64,000 bases of DNA from Staphylococcus delphini (GCF_900636325.1 NZ_LR134263.1:1612001-1676000), one strand, 5' to 3'; positions 9,728-20,233 are shown, counted from the stretch's first letter. Notes: generated by a model from the sequence alone, not told the origin. A program made the numbers and translations.

Positions 9728-10762
9728 CTACACTAATTTCGAAAAACAATAGGCTTCTAATAAGGCTTGCGCTGCTTTAATCGAATACAAATGCGTCCGT
9801 TCCATTGCATGAGAAGACTCAATACCTGCACCGAAAAGACCGTGCTTTACATCTGCACCTGCTTTTAACGCCGCTGAAGCATCTGAGGCATAGAATGGGT
9901 AGAGATCTACTTTATACGGGATATTGTGTTTCTGACATAACGAGACGAGGTGATGGCGTAGTTGTTTATGATACGGTCCTGAAGCATCTTGTGCACAAAT
10001 CGACACCGTATATTCATCAGACGCTTGACCATCTCCTAATGCGCCCATATCAAATGCAATAAACTCTACAACTTTTGGGTCAATACTTGAATTTGCGCCA
10101 TAACCAATTTCTTCATTATTCGAAATATAAAACTGAATCGTATGTGGTAAACGGTCCTCACGATGACGATACTGTTTTAAAAATTCGATAATGATTGCGA
10201 CACTGACTTTATCATCTAAATGACGTGACTTAATAAAACCTGAAGCTGTCACTTCTGTACGCGGATCAAAGCTGACAAAATCACCCACCTCAATACCTAG
10301 CGCACGCGTTTCATCGGCTGACGTCACTTTCTCATCAATGCGAACCTCAATATGCTCTTGATCACGCGGAATTTCATGATTGTTCGCATAAACGTGTGGC
10401 GACGTTTCATGCAATAGTATGGTCCCTCGGTACGTTTGACCTGTTGCTGTTTCAATCGTACAGTATTCACCTTCAATCGCGTTGTAACGGAAACCACCAA
10501 TTAACGCTAAACGCAGTCGTCCATTGTCTAAAATTTCTTTGACCATCGCCCCTAACGTATCTACATGCGCCGTAATACATTTTTTCGCTGTATCATCGTC
10601 GCCTTTCACCTCAATTAATAAGCCACCCTTTCTCGTTAACTGTGTGTCATAACCATAAGCTTCCACCGTTTGCTGTACATAGGCTATCGCACGGTCCGCA
10701 TTACCTGATGGGCTATTAATCGCAGTCAGTGTTGTTAAAGTTTCAATCACAGGTTCATTCAT
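9728..10762 (-). CDS. M42-family metallo-aminopeptidase
   Basis: A 344-residue protein with the M42 (glutamyl aminopeptidase/FrvX) metal-site pattern. AHVDTLG is near residue 66 (His and Asp ligands). SRHLDDK is near 182, where Asp bridges the metals. NNEEIGYG is near 213 (catalytic Glu-Glu), an Asp follows in FDMG, and a His lies near the C-terminus in SSHAMERTH. It probably trims peptides in the cytosol. The start is supported by GGAGGAC upstream of the ATG at 10762. It is divergent from tyrA. Substrate preference cannot be read from sequence. Confidence 0.9.
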   Translation of the reverse strand: MNEPVIETLTTLTAINSPSGNADRAIAYVQQTVEAYGYDTQLTRKGGLLIEVKGDDDTAKKCITAHVDTLGAMVKEILDNGRLRLALIGGFRYNAIEGEYCTIETATGQTYRGTILLHETSPHVYANNHEIPRDQEHIEVRIDEKVTSADETRALGIEVGDFVSFDPRTEVTASGFIKSRHLDDKVSVAIIIEFLKQYRHREDRLPHTIQFYISNNEEIGYGANSSIDPKVVEFIAFDMGALGDGQASDEYTVSICAQDASGPYHKQLRHHLVSLCQKHNIPYKVDLYPFYASDASAALKAGADVKHGLFGAGIESSHAMERTHLYSIKAAQALLEAYCFSKLV

Positions 10763-10903
10763 TGTTATGTCCTCCCTTACATCTTTATTTCTATTGTACC
10801 GATGATTGTATAAAATCTCACGTAATCATATAAGCACTATTGCAATTAAACGCGTTAAAATGTTAAACTATGGCATATTTATAAAAATAGAGGCGGTGTT
10901 AGC

Positions 10904-11995
10904 ATGACCCACGTGTTTTTTGTTGGTTTAGGCTTAATAGGAGGTAGTTTAGCAAGTAATATTCAATATTTTCATCCAGATATCACGATTTCTGCTTATG
11001 ACGCACATCATGAGCAATTAGAACGTGCCTTATCCATTGGCATTATCGATCAAGCATCTTCAGATTACGAATCGACTTTACAAGAAGCAGATATCATTAT
11101 CTTTGCGACACCCGTACAAACGACAGTACAGTATTTAAACCAACTTCCTCAAATGAAGACGAAACCTGGTTTAATTGTCACGGATACAGGGAGTACAAAA
11201 TCTACCATTCAAGCATTTGAAAAGGAATTACTCTCAGCTGACATCCATCTTGTTGGTGGGCATCCCATGGCAGGAAGTCATAAATCTGGTGTTTTGAATG
11301 CGAAAAAACATCTCTTTGAAAATGCCTACTATATCCTTGTTCATCAGTTAACAGAAAATCAAGCGGCCGCGCAACGTATTGAACAACTGCTTGCACCGAC
11401 TCGCGCGCGCTTTATTCATTTAACTGCTGATGAACATGATCAAATTACAGGAGTTGTCAGTCATGTCCCTCATCTCATTGCTTCAAGTCTTGTTCATTTA
11501 AATGCTTTTTACGCAGCGGATGCCCCATTAATTCAAGACTTAGCTGCAGGGGGTTTTAGAGATATTACACGTGTTGCAAGTAGTAACCCTGAGATGTGGC
11601 GCGACATATCCATTGAAAATAAAACACATATCGTCTCATCATTGAAGCAACTACAACAACAGCTTACTGAAACCGTGGCTATGCTTGAACAAGGTCATGA
11701 GGAAGCGTTATATCAATTTTTCGACCAAGCTAAAACGTACCGTGATGGCCTACCTATTCGAGGGAAAGGCGCAATGCAAAGTACGTATGATCTTTACGTC
11801 GATATTCCTGATAAACCGGGGATGATTTCGAAAGTGACCGAAATATTAAGTCAGCATCAAATTTCTATACGGAACCTTCGAATTTTAGAAGTGCGTGAGG
11901 ATATTTACGGCGCTTTACGTATTAGTTTTAAAATGGCTGAAGATCGTGACGCGGCAATAACTGCACTTTCTGATTTTGATACGTATTTAAGTTAA
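10904..11995 (+). CDS. tyrA: Prephenate dehydrogenase with ACT domain
   Basis: A 363-residue enzyme converting prephenate to 4-hydroxyphenylpyruvate in tyrosine synthesis, using NAD. The N-terminal Rossmann motif GLGLIGGS is at residues 8-15. The helical dimerisation domain contains the HPMAGSH substrate-binding motif (about 122-128). The C-terminal ACT domain (about 290-363), with DIPDKPGMI, is a likely tyrosine-sensing module. The ribosome binding site is GAGGCGG. Single gene with its own terminator. Confidence 0.95.
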   Translation: MTHVFFVGLGLIGGSLASNIQYFHPDITISAYDAHHEQLERALSIGIIDQASSDYESTLQEADIIIFATPVQTTVQYLNQLPQMKTKPGLIVTDTGSTKSTIQAFEKELLSADIHLVGGHPMAGSHKSGVLNAKKHLFENAYYILVHQLTENQAAAQRIEQLLAPTRARFIHLTADEHDQITGVVSHVPHLIASSLVHLNAFYAADAPLIQDLAAGGFRDITRVASSNPEMWRDISIENKTHIVSSLKQLQQQLTETVAMLEQGHEEALYQFFDQAKTYRDGLPIRGKGAMQSTYDLYVDIPDKPGMISKVTEILSQHQISIRNLRILEVREDIYGALRISFKMAEDRDAAITALSDFDTYLS

Positions 11996-12019
11996 AGTAT
12001 CACGGTGGTATTTATATCA

Positions 12020-12056
12020 ACATTAGGCCTGGATGATGCGCTCCAAGCCTAATGTA
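12020..12056. terminator. Bidirectional terminator between tyrA and the polymerase pseudogene
   Basis: ACATTAGGC-TGGA pairs with TCCA-GCCTAATGT (12042-12055), a 13-bp stem between convergent genes. Confidence 0.75.
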
Positions 12057-12075
12057 TAACCATGACAGGGCTTTT

Positions 12076-13337
12076 TTACATTTGATGCCCTGCCATTAAT
12101 CCTAAGCGGCCATATTTCGTACCCGCTTCAGTCAAGGAAATCGCTTTTGATACGACGCCTCTTCCATATTTGGCTTGTAATGCATCAATCGTTTTCGCCA
12201 ACTTCTCTTGACGGAGCCGTTGAAATTCATCCGTAAACAAATCTAGATTGCGTTCATTCTCATGCATCAATTGTGTGAGTGATACACTAAGCGTCCGATA
12301 CAACGCCCCTTGATCACAATGCATATCCGCTAAACGCTTCACCTCTTTATAAATGTCTTGATCTAAATTTGTCCCCGTATGTAACGTATACTGTTTCGTT
12401 ACATGGCCACCCTCTTTGTACCCCATAGAAAAATGAATCGTTCGTGCAATTTGCTGACGTGCTCTCAAACGTTGGGCGACATCTTCAATCAATTCTTGCA
12501 TGACGACGTGTGCTTCACGATACGTATAATCACGTAGCAAAATTTGACTCTTACATATCGAAGGATTAATAATCTGATACGCCTCATTCATCCGGCTTTG
12601 ATCTATCCCATGTGCATGTAGATGCCAATCCACCCCTAAAATACCAAAGTCCCGCTTCAAATATTCATACGGATAGTGTGCCAGTTGTCCAATTTTAAAT
12701 ATCCCTCTTTGATTCAATTTTTTCTCTGTCTTTTTACCAATACCCCAAAACGAACTGAGTGGCGTAATCTCCCACACTTTGTCAGGCACATCTTGATAAC
12801 GCCATTCCGCAATATAATCCGGACGCTTTTTCGCCTCATGATCCAGTGCTAATTTACTGAGCAGCATATTCGAGCCAATCCCTATCGCACAGTGCACTTT
12901 CGTTTCATCATAAATTTCTTTAATCAGACGCTCACAAAACGTATGTAACGTCGTATTGAAGCGGTAGTAACTCTTCGTCACATCCATAAAGAACTCATCA
13001 ATACTGTACTGATGTAAATCTTCAGCCGGCACATAGCGGAGTGCAATTTCAGAAATTTTAAGTGACACTTCTAAATAACGTCGCATACTCGGATTAATAA
13101 TATAAATGTCATTATGATGTGGAATTTCAAACAAACGCGAACCTGTCTGAATCCCCATCGCTTTCAGAGGAGGTGTCGCAGCAAGTACAACAGACCCTTG
13201 CCGTTTCGTATCTGCAACGACTGCGAGTTTTGTCGTCAGTGGATCGAGCCCTTTCTCAATACAAGACACACTCGCGAAAAAACTTTTTGATCAATACATA
13301 AAATGTCCCTATCTTCTAATAAATGATAATCATACAT
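12076..13337 (-). pseudogene. Y-family DNA polymerase (UmuC/UvrX-like), frameshifted near the N-terminus
   Basis: The reading frame at 12076-13269 encodes most of a UmuC/UvrX-type translesion polymerase, including the catalytic SIDE motif and helix-hairpin-helix region, but it lacks the start. Upstream on the same strand, an ATG at 13337 with AAGGGTG before it begins MYDYHLLEDRD, then a CIDQK stretch holding the first catalytic Asp. Reading then leaves the frame at an A5-G-T6 run (13277-13288). One extra A there would restore the expected family sequence DQKSFFASVSCIEKG exactly. So this is a one-base deletion in a homopolymer, a sequencing error, or a frameshift corrected during expression. 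The upstream LexA boxes suggest SOS control. Confidence 0.88.
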
Positions 13338-13380
13338 CACATTTCACCCTTACTTATCAACCTGATGTTCTTAGTATACA

Positions 13381-13394
13381 CGAACACTTGTTCT
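13381..13394 (-). promoter_or_regulatory. LexA box upstream of the polymerase gene
   Basis: CGAAC-ACTT-GTTCT is close to the Gram-positive SOS consensus CGAAC-N4-GTTCG and lies 44 bp upstream of the ATG at 13337. A weaker half-matched site is at 13411-13422. Confidence 0.65.
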
Positions 13395-13485
13395 GTAATC
13401 AAGATAAAAAGAATGTATGTTCTGTTAATCATAAAAATAAAGGTAGCTACGGCAATATAGGACCGCACCTACCTTAAAGTCGCCA

Positions 13486-13893
13486 TTAACGATGATATGG
13501 AATGACCGCTTCCGTTTCCTCATCAACACCATAATCAATATAAACATGTGTATTGAGGTAAACATGACTTTTATCAGATTTGAAATTTAATGTATCAGGG
13601 TGAAAATGAAATGGAATCTCTTTTTCTTCACCGACATCAATAGTAAACGCTTCGTCTATCTCAAAACGATTCAATTCATGTGAAATCGTTGAAAAATCAC
13701 TCGTTTCATCATCATTCTCATATTTTTCAATCATCGTTAAGGCGATATGATTCACTTTTTGATCACTTTGTCCCGCTTTTAAATAGATTATTCCGGCAAT
13801 CGCATCAGATACATCAAACGTTTGCTGTTCTAATCGAATAAACACCTTCATACCATTGATGCCTAGAGATGTTAATACGTTGTCAAAACCCAT
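13486..13893 (-). CDS. Short Spo0M-like protein
   Basis: 135 residues beginning MGFDNVLTSLGINGMKVF, resembling the arrestin-like N-terminal domain of Spo0M (sporulation-control) proteins, whose usual length is nearly double. Only one beta-rich domain is present, ending in an acidic stretch and HR. Staphylococci do not sporulate, so the role is unknown. GGAGGG precedes the ATG at 13893. It is divergent from the tautomerase gene. Confidence 0.7.
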   Translation of the reverse strand: MGFDNVLTSLGINGMKVFIRLEQQTFDVSDAIAGIIYLKAGQSDQKVNHIALTMIEKYENDDETSDFSTISHELNRFEIDEAFTIDVGEEKEIPFHFHPDTLNFKSDKSHVYLNTHVYIDYGVDEETEAVIPYHR

Positions 13894-14005
13894 AAAATCC
13901 CTCCATGTTTCATTTCTTTACTCTTATCATACCGGGTAATGATTCTATCGTGCAACTATGAGCAAAAATGGTATAATAAAGGCAAAGTATTAGGAGGTAG
14001 GAACG

Positions 14006-14191
14006 ATGCCAATAGTAACAGTTCAATTATTAGAGGGGCGCAGTGACGAACAATTAAAAAATTTAGTTAAAGAAGTGACAGATGCTGTGGAAAGTACAAC
14101 CCATGCTGACCGTAGTGCAATTTCTGTAGTCATTCAAGAAATGAAAAAAGAACATTACGGTGTCGCTGGCGTACGTAAATCTGACCAATAA
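14006..14191 (+). CDS. 4-oxalocrotonate tautomerase family protein
   Basis: A 61-residue small tautomerase. Met is followed by Pro, and once Met is removed this Pro becomes the catalytic N-terminal base. The body has the short beta-alpha-beta layout with a conserved Arg in the DRSAISVVI segment. AGGAGG precedes the start and a TATAAT lies at 13972-13977. These enzymes work as homohexamers. The physiological substrate in staphylococci is unknown. Confidence 0.9.
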   Translation: MPIVTVQLLEGRSDEQLKNLVKEVTDAVESTTHADRSAISVVIQEMKKEHYGVAGVRKSDQ

Positions 14192-14209
14192 AATCAAAGC
14201 ACATACAAA

Positions 14210-14240
14210 ACGAGCCTGAGCTCAACACTCAGACTCGTTT
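14210..14240. terminator. Bidirectional terminator between the tautomerase gene and msrR
   Basis: ACGAGCCTGAG pairs with CTCAGACTCGT (one mismatch), with a T run on the plus strand and A-rich flank on the other. Confidence 0.8.
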
Positions 14241-14246
14241 GATACT

Positions 14247-15218
14247 TTAATCTTCCAAAAAGGCTTTAATTCTCTTTTTATTTTCAGCTTTATCAATACC
14301 TAAAGCTGATCCCCCATCATTCGTCGTAATATTTTCATAGCTGCCTTTTACGGGTACACTGAGGGTTTTAATATCTTTATCTCCTCGAACGATAAAACTG
14401 AATCCTGTTTGATAAATCGCTGAATCCGGCATATCGGTACTCACATAACCACGCATAATACCTGCGAGCTTCGGTGCTTTGAAAATAGATGAAGGTTGAA
14501 CCAATTGCTGCTTTAATGCCGTCATAACTTGTTGTTGTCTTCGCACACGCCCAAAGTCACCTTCTGGGTCATTACGGAAACGCGCATAGCCAAGTAACTC
14601 TTTACCATTTAAGCGATGATTCCCTTTTTTCAAAGATACACCAATTTTTTCGGACATATCTTTTTCTACGTTAATCGGTACACCTTTTGGCGCAAGTTCA
14701 TCAATCATAGCTTCAAAGCCTTTAAAATCTAAAGTGGCATAATATTCCGGATCAATTCCTAAATTCGACTTTAACGTTTGGCGCAATAGCTCAGGGCCAC
14801 CTAACGAATAAGCCGCATTAATTTTATAACTATTGTATCCAGGAATATCGGCATAAATATCACGCATCACAGAGACGATTTTCATATCTTTCTTAATATA
14901 GTCATACTGTGCAACCATAATCGAGTCAGTACGTGATACCCCACCATCTTCACGGTCAGCACCTAAAATGAGTACGGTGGCTTTACCATCATTTTTAGAT
15001 GCACCATTGAATTTGTGTATCTTTGGAGCTTGATGCTTGTCCTTAGCAACTTCAAGTCCGTTTTTGTAACTTGAAACAGCATACACGACAGAAACAAGAA
15101 TGATAAGGATCAACGCCGATATCACAAATGGCAGTTTTCGTATCTTTCTCTTTTTTCGACGTTTCAATGTTTTCTCAGAAGAGTTTGAGGTGCTACGATT
15201 CAAATTGTTTTCTTTCAT
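14247..15218 (-). CDS. msrR: MsrR, LytR-CpsA-Psr family envelope protein
   Basis: 323 residues: a short basic cytoplasmic N-terminus ([10 protein letters not shown]), one membrane helix (about 30-50) and a large extracellular LytR-CpsA-Psr domain. [15 protein letters not shown] and the Arg-rich GRVRRQQQV segment match the pyrophosphate-lipid binding site. These enzymes transfer wall teichoic acid or other glycopolymers from lipid carriers to peptidoglycan. It is divergent from msrA, the arrangement that identifies MsrR in staphylococci. Confidence 0.9.
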   Translation of the reverse strand: MKENNLNRSTSNSSEKTLKRRKKRKIRKLPFVISALILIILVSVVYAVSSYKNGLEVAKDKHQAPKIHKFNGASKNDGKATVLILGADREDGGVSRTDSIMVAQYDYIKKDMKIVSVMRDIYADIPGYNSYKINAAYSLGGPELLRQTLKSNLGIDPEYYATLDFKGFEAMIDELAPKGVPINVEKDMSEKIGVSLKKGNHRLNGKELLGYARFRNDPEGDFGRVRRQQQVMTALKQQLVQPSSIFKAPKLAGIMRGYVSTDMPDSAIYQTGFSFIVRGDKDIKTLSVPVKGSYENITTNDGGSALGIDKAENKKRIKAFLED

Positions 15219-15356
15219 CTTATCAACCTTATATCTTCAAAATTGTGTACTGATGTATTATAATTAATACACACTAACGTTATATAAATTTATTTTAAAA
15301 ATCAAGTAAAAACAATAAAAATGGTACCAAGGTCTCATATAGGGAAGGATGTTTAG

Positions 15357-15875
15357 ATGAATATCAACACAGCATATTTCGCAGGCGGTTGTTTTTGGTG
15401 TATGACGCAGCCGTTCGATCAAAACGAAGGCATTGAAAAGGTAAAGTCTGGTTATATGGGAGGACACGTCGATCATCCGACATATGAACAAGTAAAATCA
15501 GGCGAGACAGGGCACTATGAAACTGTAAAAATCGAATATGATGTCGCGCTTTTTTCTTACCAAAAGCTGTTAGAAATCTTCTTCTCAGTAATCGATCCGA
15601 CAGATGACGGTGGCCAATTCCAAGACCGCGGTTCACAATATCGTACTGCAATTTTTTATACGAATGAAGATCAACGTCAAGTGGCTGAATCGTATATTGC
15701 TTCATTAGAGGGCACATTCAATCACGACAAAGCGATTGCAACCAAAGTGTTACCGGCTTCAGAATTTTATGAAGCAGAAGCCTACCACCAAGACTTTTAT
15801 AAAAAACAACCTGAGCGTTTTGCACAACAAGAAGCAGAACGTGAAGCTTATGCTAAAGAACACGGCATTCAATAA
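15357..15875 (+). CDS. msrA: Peptide methionine-S-sulfoxide reductase MsrA
   Basis: A 172-residue enzyme that reduces methionine-S-sulfoxide in oxidised proteins. The GGCFWC motif places the nucleophilic Cys at residue 12 and a second Cys at 15. The [11 protein letters not shown] and DRGSQYR motifs complete the active site. The start is preceded by GGAAGGATG. No msrB lies directly downstream, so it appears monocistronic and divergent from msrR. Confidence 0.95.
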   Translation: MNINTAYFAGGCFWCMTQPFDQNEGIEKVKSGYMGGHVDHPTYEQVKSGETGHYETVKIEYDVALFSYQKLLEIFFSVIDPTDDGGQFQDRGSQYRTAIFYTNEDQRQVAESYIASLEGTFNHDKAIATKVLPASEFYEAEAYHQDFYKKQPERFAQQEAEREAYAKEHGIQ

Positions 15876-15904
15876 CATACGCAAAAAGGGAACGGGACAT
15901 AAAA

Positions 15905-15981
15905 CAACAGCATCAATTTTTTGTATCCCATTCCCCCTCATTTTTCGACTGCTTTAAAATCATTAATGAATCATAAATCTA
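15905..15981 (-). repeat. Dispersed intergenic repeat, copy 1
   Basis: Read on the minus strand this matches 35349-35425 over about 77 bp with only scattered differences (shared core GAATGGGATACAAAAAATTG). It lies in the msrA-mprF gap. Confidence 0.8.
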
Positions 15982-15990
15982 TGAATGGAT

Positions 15991-16022
15991 TGAGGTTAGG
16001 ATAGTGTCCTAGCCTTTTTGTT
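15991..16022 (+). terminator. Terminator downstream of msrA
   Basis: AGGTTAGGAT / GTCCTAGCCT stem followed by TTTTTG. Confidence 0.7.
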
Positions 16023-16096
16023 ATGCACCGTGAAAAACAACTTCGTGATGTCTACTTAAAATTCCACCTACCACTTAAAAACGGCCTCTATCATTA

Positions 16097-16134
16097 CAAA
16101 AGGGACCCGAACAATCAATGTCCAAGTCCCTCAT
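16097..16134 (-). terminator. Terminator of mprF
   Basis: AGGGAC (16101-16106) pairs with GTCCCT (16126-16131); on the minus strand the stem is followed by TTTT. Confidence 0.6.
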
Positions 16135-16146
16135 TTCAATCTATGT

Positions 16147-18660
16147 TTACTTTTTACGAATCACCCGTGTGACTTTCAACAAGCTTTCCCATGCGCTTTG
16201 ACCTCGGTGATAAATGAGAAAGCGTGATTCCCAATCCGGATTAAATTTACTTTTATATTGACGCAAGCCTTGGAAACTATACAAACCATTAAAATGTTCG
16301 TAAAAACGGCCAGCAAACTTTTCTCTTAAATGACCATATGGCACTTGACCGACATTCGACAAGGTTGCCATGCCCATATTAAAGCGTTCGTAACCTTCTT
16401 CTTGTGCCCACAAAATCATATGCAAATAAAGGGCATCCATAAACGGCAATCCTAGTGACTTATCCCAACGAATTAAGTCGACTGACACCGTTGTTGAACC
16501 TTCTACAGGCATCAATGTACAAAACGCATCGATACGGCCTTCTTCATTTTTCAACACAGCAACGGGGGCCGCATTGATATAAGACGGTGTAAAACGACCG
16601 ACTGAGAAATAAAACTCTTGCTGCTTCCCTAACCATTCACGACTAATATCATGGAGGCGTTCGTATGTCGCTTCATCTAACGGCGTATCGAGAATCTCAA
16701 ACTGATAACCTAACGACTCTAATTTATTTAATGTCGCACGGAAACCACGTCGCTTCTTCCCTGCAACGGTAAAGTCAGACACTGGAATGAGCGCTTCTTC
16801 ACCCAATTTAAAAAACTGATTGCCGAAATCATGATATAACGTCAAATAATCTTTAGAAACTTGATAAAAAATGACATCGCCACCTAAATACGTTGCATAT
16901 TCATAAAACTCGGTTAACAGTGAATAGAAATCTGAACTGTTACCCACTGGATCACCAAGTACAATAAATGAACTACGATCGTGACGGTACATGACAAATG
17001 CCGTTTTTTGTTCGTTCACAAACACAAGCTTGTCTTCACTATACAACAAATGACTCAGTAGATGACCACCATATTGCTTTAAAATGACACTAGCGATTTG
17101 TCGGTCATGCAACTCTCTTGGACGACGATAATTCCATTCAAAGATATAAATGAGCACAACGACTAAAATCGTCATACCGATAATCGACAACCAAAATGTC
17201 GAACGCAGCAAGAAGAAATCAACTTTAGGGGGTAACACATCAAGTGCGAATAAAAACTCACGCACAAGCAATTGATTGAAATACAGTAAAATCACACTAA
17301 TAACAACCATCGCTAATATCCCTTTCATGCGTACAGGTCGTTTTAATACACGTGATTTACGATAAGCAAAAATCAATGCCGCTAAAATTAAGACGATGAT
17401 CACAACTAACAATGATAATCCGTACACGTATAAATTAGACAGTAACAAAATGACCATCGCTACAATCGCAAATAAAATCGCGCGTTTACTTCGTGCAACA
17501 ATCCCGCGTAAATTAAGTAATAAAATCAAACTCGCACTAACGTTAAATATGTACAACAATGTAAACAATAAATGATGTTTCTTGTTGGCTGCATCAAAAA
17601 TAATCGAAAAATTGTTCAGTAATAAAATCAGACTCATCATAAAGACTAATGTACTCAATGCTAATGATGGTACTAGACCAACTAAGTCTTTTTGGAACGA
17701 TTTTAAAAACCCAGACAATTCTTTAGCCGGTAAAAAGTATTTGGATTCGAGCATATATTTACGTGCTGCTGTACCAAATTCAAATACAGTTAAGACAAGT
17801 GCAATGAGTAACGGGAAGAAATAATACGCAAAACGATAAAGTAATAACCCTAAAACGACCTTTTCTTCCGCTACACCGAGCTGTTGTAGTCCAAGTAAGA
17901 CGATGAGGTCAAACGCCCCAAAGCCTCCAGGAATAAACGACAACAGACCCGAAATCGCCGCAACGATGAAAATACTTAACACGATTGGAAATGAAACGTT
18001 CACCCCTACAAGCATAAAAGAACAGTAAAGTACGATACTCGCAAACAACCATTCCATACTCGATACAAAAGTGAATACAGAACCTAACCAACGCGCAGAC
18101 CGATCAACCGGTGATACCCATGAAATAATAATAAAAACGGGTAATAAAAACGCTACAATATAGAGAAAAACAGTAAACCATACCGATGTACGATCTAAAA
18201 AGCTAACATCTAAGACATGTGTCACAATGAGTATGGATAGAAAGCTCAAACCTGTTAACATGGACGTCAACATGTATGAAACAAATTTGACTAACTTCTT
18301 ACGTTCAGTCGTATACGAACCATAAAACCATAATCGTACGCTCGCACCAATAAAACCGCCAAAACCGATAATATTGTTGAACGCATTAATAATATAGCCG
18401 ACACGTAATGCTTTAAATTTAGATAAGGATAATTTAAAGCGTGCTGTTAAAATGACATCATAAAGTGATAACAAAATCACCGAACTCCCGCCGAGTAAAA
18501 AGAGACTAAACGTTTCCATTCGGCTAATTTCATTAAATAAAAGAAAGACACGTTTAAAATCAATTTGTGCTAATTCTCGTCCTAATATGATAGAAATCGT
18601 TACAATCAAAAAGAGAATAAACGCAATTTTGAAATATTTTAACCAATGCTGTTTTGTCAT
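16147..18660 (-). CDS. mprF: MprF lysyl-phosphatidylglycerol synthase and flippase
   Basis: An 837-residue integral membrane protein. The N-terminal half (about 1-505) holds many hydrophobic segments forming the flippase. The soluble C-terminal half (about 515-837) is the synthase, which transfers lysine from Lys-tRNA to phosphatidylglycerol. The product reduces the negative surface charge and lowers binding of cationic peptides and daptomycin. Full staphylococcal length with no interruption. The ribosome binding site AAAGGACC precedes the ATG. Confidence 0.96.
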   Translation of the reverse strand: MTKQHWLKYFKIAFILFLIVTISIILGRELAQIDFKRVFLLFNEISRMETFSLFLLGGSSVILLSLYDVILTARFKLSLSKFKALRVGYIINAFNNIIGFGGFIGASVRLWFYGSYTTERKKLVKFVSYMLTSMLTGLSFLSILIVTHVLDVSFLDRTSVWFTVFLYIVAFLLPVFIIISWVSPVDRSARWLGSVFTFVSSMEWLFASIVLYCSFMLVGVNVSFPIVLSIFIVAAISGLLSFIPGGFGAFDLIVLLGLQQLGVAEEKVVLGLLLYRFAYYFFPLLIALVLTVFEFGTAARKYMLESKYFLPAKELSGFLKSFQKDLVGLVPSLALSTLVFMMSLILLLNNFSIIFDAANKKHHLLFTLLYIFNVSASLILLLNLRGIVARSKRAILFAIVAMVILLLSNLYVYGLSLLVVIIVLILAALIFAYRKSRVLKRPVRMKGILAMVVISVILLYFNQLLVREFLFALDVLPPKVDFFLLRSTFWLSIIGMTILVVVLIYIFEWNYRRPRELHDRQIASVILKQYGGHLLSHLLYSEDKLVFVNEQKTAFVMYRHDRSSFIVLGDPVGNSSDFYSLLTEFYEYATYLGGDVIFYQVSKDYLTLYHDFGNQFFKLGEEALIPVSDFTVAGKKRRGFRATLNKLESLGYQFEILDTPLDEATYERLHDISREWLGKQQEFYFSVGRFTPSYINAAPVAVLKNEEGRIDAFCTLMPVEGSTTVSVDLIRWDKSLGLPFMDALYLHMILWAQEEGYERFNMGMATLSNVGQVPYGHLREKFAGRFYEHFNGLYSFQGLRQYKSKFNPDWESRFLIYHRGQSAWESLLKVTRVIRKK

Positions 18661-18702
18661 GAATAGGGGTCCTTTCTTTAGTGTAATGACTGTGCATTCT
18701 TA

Positions 18703-18739
18703 TAAAAAGAGATTGAGCTTCACAAAACCGCCCAATCTC
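18703..18739 (-). terminator. Terminator of the AI-2E-family gene
   Basis: GAGATTG (18709-18715) pairs with CAATCTC (18733-18739); minus-strand T run follows. Confidence 0.75.
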
Positions 18740-18755
18740 GTCGTGTTACACTCAT

Positions 18756-19958
18756 TTAATCTTTACTATATTCCTCTTTAGGCATCTCATAAGGGCCGGC
18801 ATCATCTGCATAATATTTATTATAACGACGTTTGAACAGTAGGAAGATATGCGAAACGAGTACTTTTAAAATCGCATAACTTGGAATCCCTAAAATGACG
18901 CCGACAACGCCGAGTAAGTTCCCAGCACTTAAAAGCACAAAGATAATCGTTAAAGGATGAATCTTCAGCGTTTTACCCATAATATTAGGGGAAATAAAGT
19001 GCCCTTCAATAAACTGTACTGCCGTCCACACGACAATCAATTTAATCAACATAAACGGGGATGTAATAATTGAAATGATAATCGCTGGCGAAATCGCAAT
19101 CGTAGGCCCTAAATAAGGTACCACACTCGTAACCGCTGCGATACTGGCTAAAATTAAAGCATAGTCTAAACCGATAATCGAATAACCGATAAAGAGTAAA
19201 ATACCGATACAAAATGACACGATAATTTGTCCTTGAATGTATGAGCCGACTTGTTCACTCATTTTATCCAACAAATCATGTACATCTTTACGGAATTTTG
19301 GCGGTACAATTTTATTTGAAAACTCTTTAAAACGATGACCATCTTTTAACATGAAGAATAATACAAACGGTACCGTAACGATAACGACTGTAATATTCAC
19401 GACAGCTTCAGCGAAAACACGAATTTTAGAACTCAAGCCATCCGCAAAAGTAGGAATCTTCTCCTGTAAACCTGTCACAGCCTTTTCAATTTGTGAATAG
19501 TAATCAGATAAAAATGGAATATGCATCATGTTATTGGCGAATGATGTCACTTTGTTTAAATAATTCGGGAAGTTGTCCATCAAGCGCTCAAATTGAAAAG
19601 ATACAATCGGAATTAGCAAGTTCACTGCGATAGTAATTATACCAATGATGCCTAAAAATAAAATCGTAATGCCCCAAATACGGTTAATATTGTACCGTTC
19701 CATCAAATTAATGACGGGATTGAATAAGTAATACAGAATGAGCGCGATAATAATCGGTGCTGCAATCGTATTAAAAATGATAATAAAGGGTTGAAAAATA
19801 TATGAAACGCGATCGAATATAAAAATCACAATTCCAACTAAAATAAAAACGAGTAACGCAAAAATGAGATCTTTGCCTCCGAAAAACTTCATGAAGCGGC
19901 TTTCTCGGATATCAATGTTTTTTGAAATACCATTTTGCTTATGTTGATTTTCAGACAT
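18756..19958 (-). CDS. AI-2E family transporter (PerM/YdbI-like membrane protein)
   Basis: About 400 residues. Hydrophobic segments cluster at the N-terminus (about 25-110), an amphipathic middle region follows, and another hydrophobic block lies at about 205-370. The AI-2E family motif region with GPTIAISPA and the conserved PxxxGKTLKIHPLTI segment are visible. Members include signal exporters and Na+/H+ antiporters, so the substrate cannot be fixed. Start ambiguous: ATG at 19958 is preferred, but GTG 19967 with AAAAGG upstream is possible. Located upstream of mprF in the same direction, with a terminator between. Confidence 0.85.
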   Translation of the reverse strand: MSENQHKQNGISKNIDIRESRFMKFFGGKDLIFALLVFILVGIVIFIFDRVSYIFQPFIIIFNTIAAPIIIALILYYLFNPVINLMERYNINRIWGITILFLGIIGIITIAVNLLIPIVSFQFERLMDNFPNYLNKVTSFANNMMHIPFLSDYYSQIEKAVTGLQEKIPTFADGLSSKIRVFAEAVVNITVVIVTVPFVLFFMLKDGHRFKEFSNKIVPPKFRKDVHDLLDKMSEQVGSYIQGQIIVSFCIGILLFIGYSIIGLDYALILASIAAVTSVVPYLGPTIAISPAIIISIITSPFMLIKLIVVWTAVQFIEGHFISPNIMGKTLKIHPLTIIFVLLSAGNLLGVVGVILGIPSYAILKVLVSHIFLLFKRRYNKYYADDAGPYEMPKEEYSKD

Positions 19959-20188
19959 ATCATTCACCAAGCCTTTTCGAAATTACTTATAGTTTATCGT
20001 TTTTCACGTCAGATTGAAACTTAAAACCTATTATATCAAAGTATTTTTCTAGCTGAGCCATTTTAATGCCATCGTCTATCCATTTCAGTCATATGTATCT
20101 CTCAAATGATCGGACAAAATCTGGAACTTTCATCACGTACGCACCCAATGAAGGCGCGATATGCATGAAACAAAGCCGTTAAACGCAA

Positions 20189-20225
20189 AAAAGACTAGGA
20201 CAACATCGTCCTAGCCTTTTTGTGC
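20189..20225 (-). terminator. Terminator of the glucose PTS gene
   Basis: GACTAGGAC pairs with GTCCTAGCC (near-perfect stem), with A and T runs on either side. Confidence 0.8.
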
Positions 20226-20233
20226 GTTACAAC

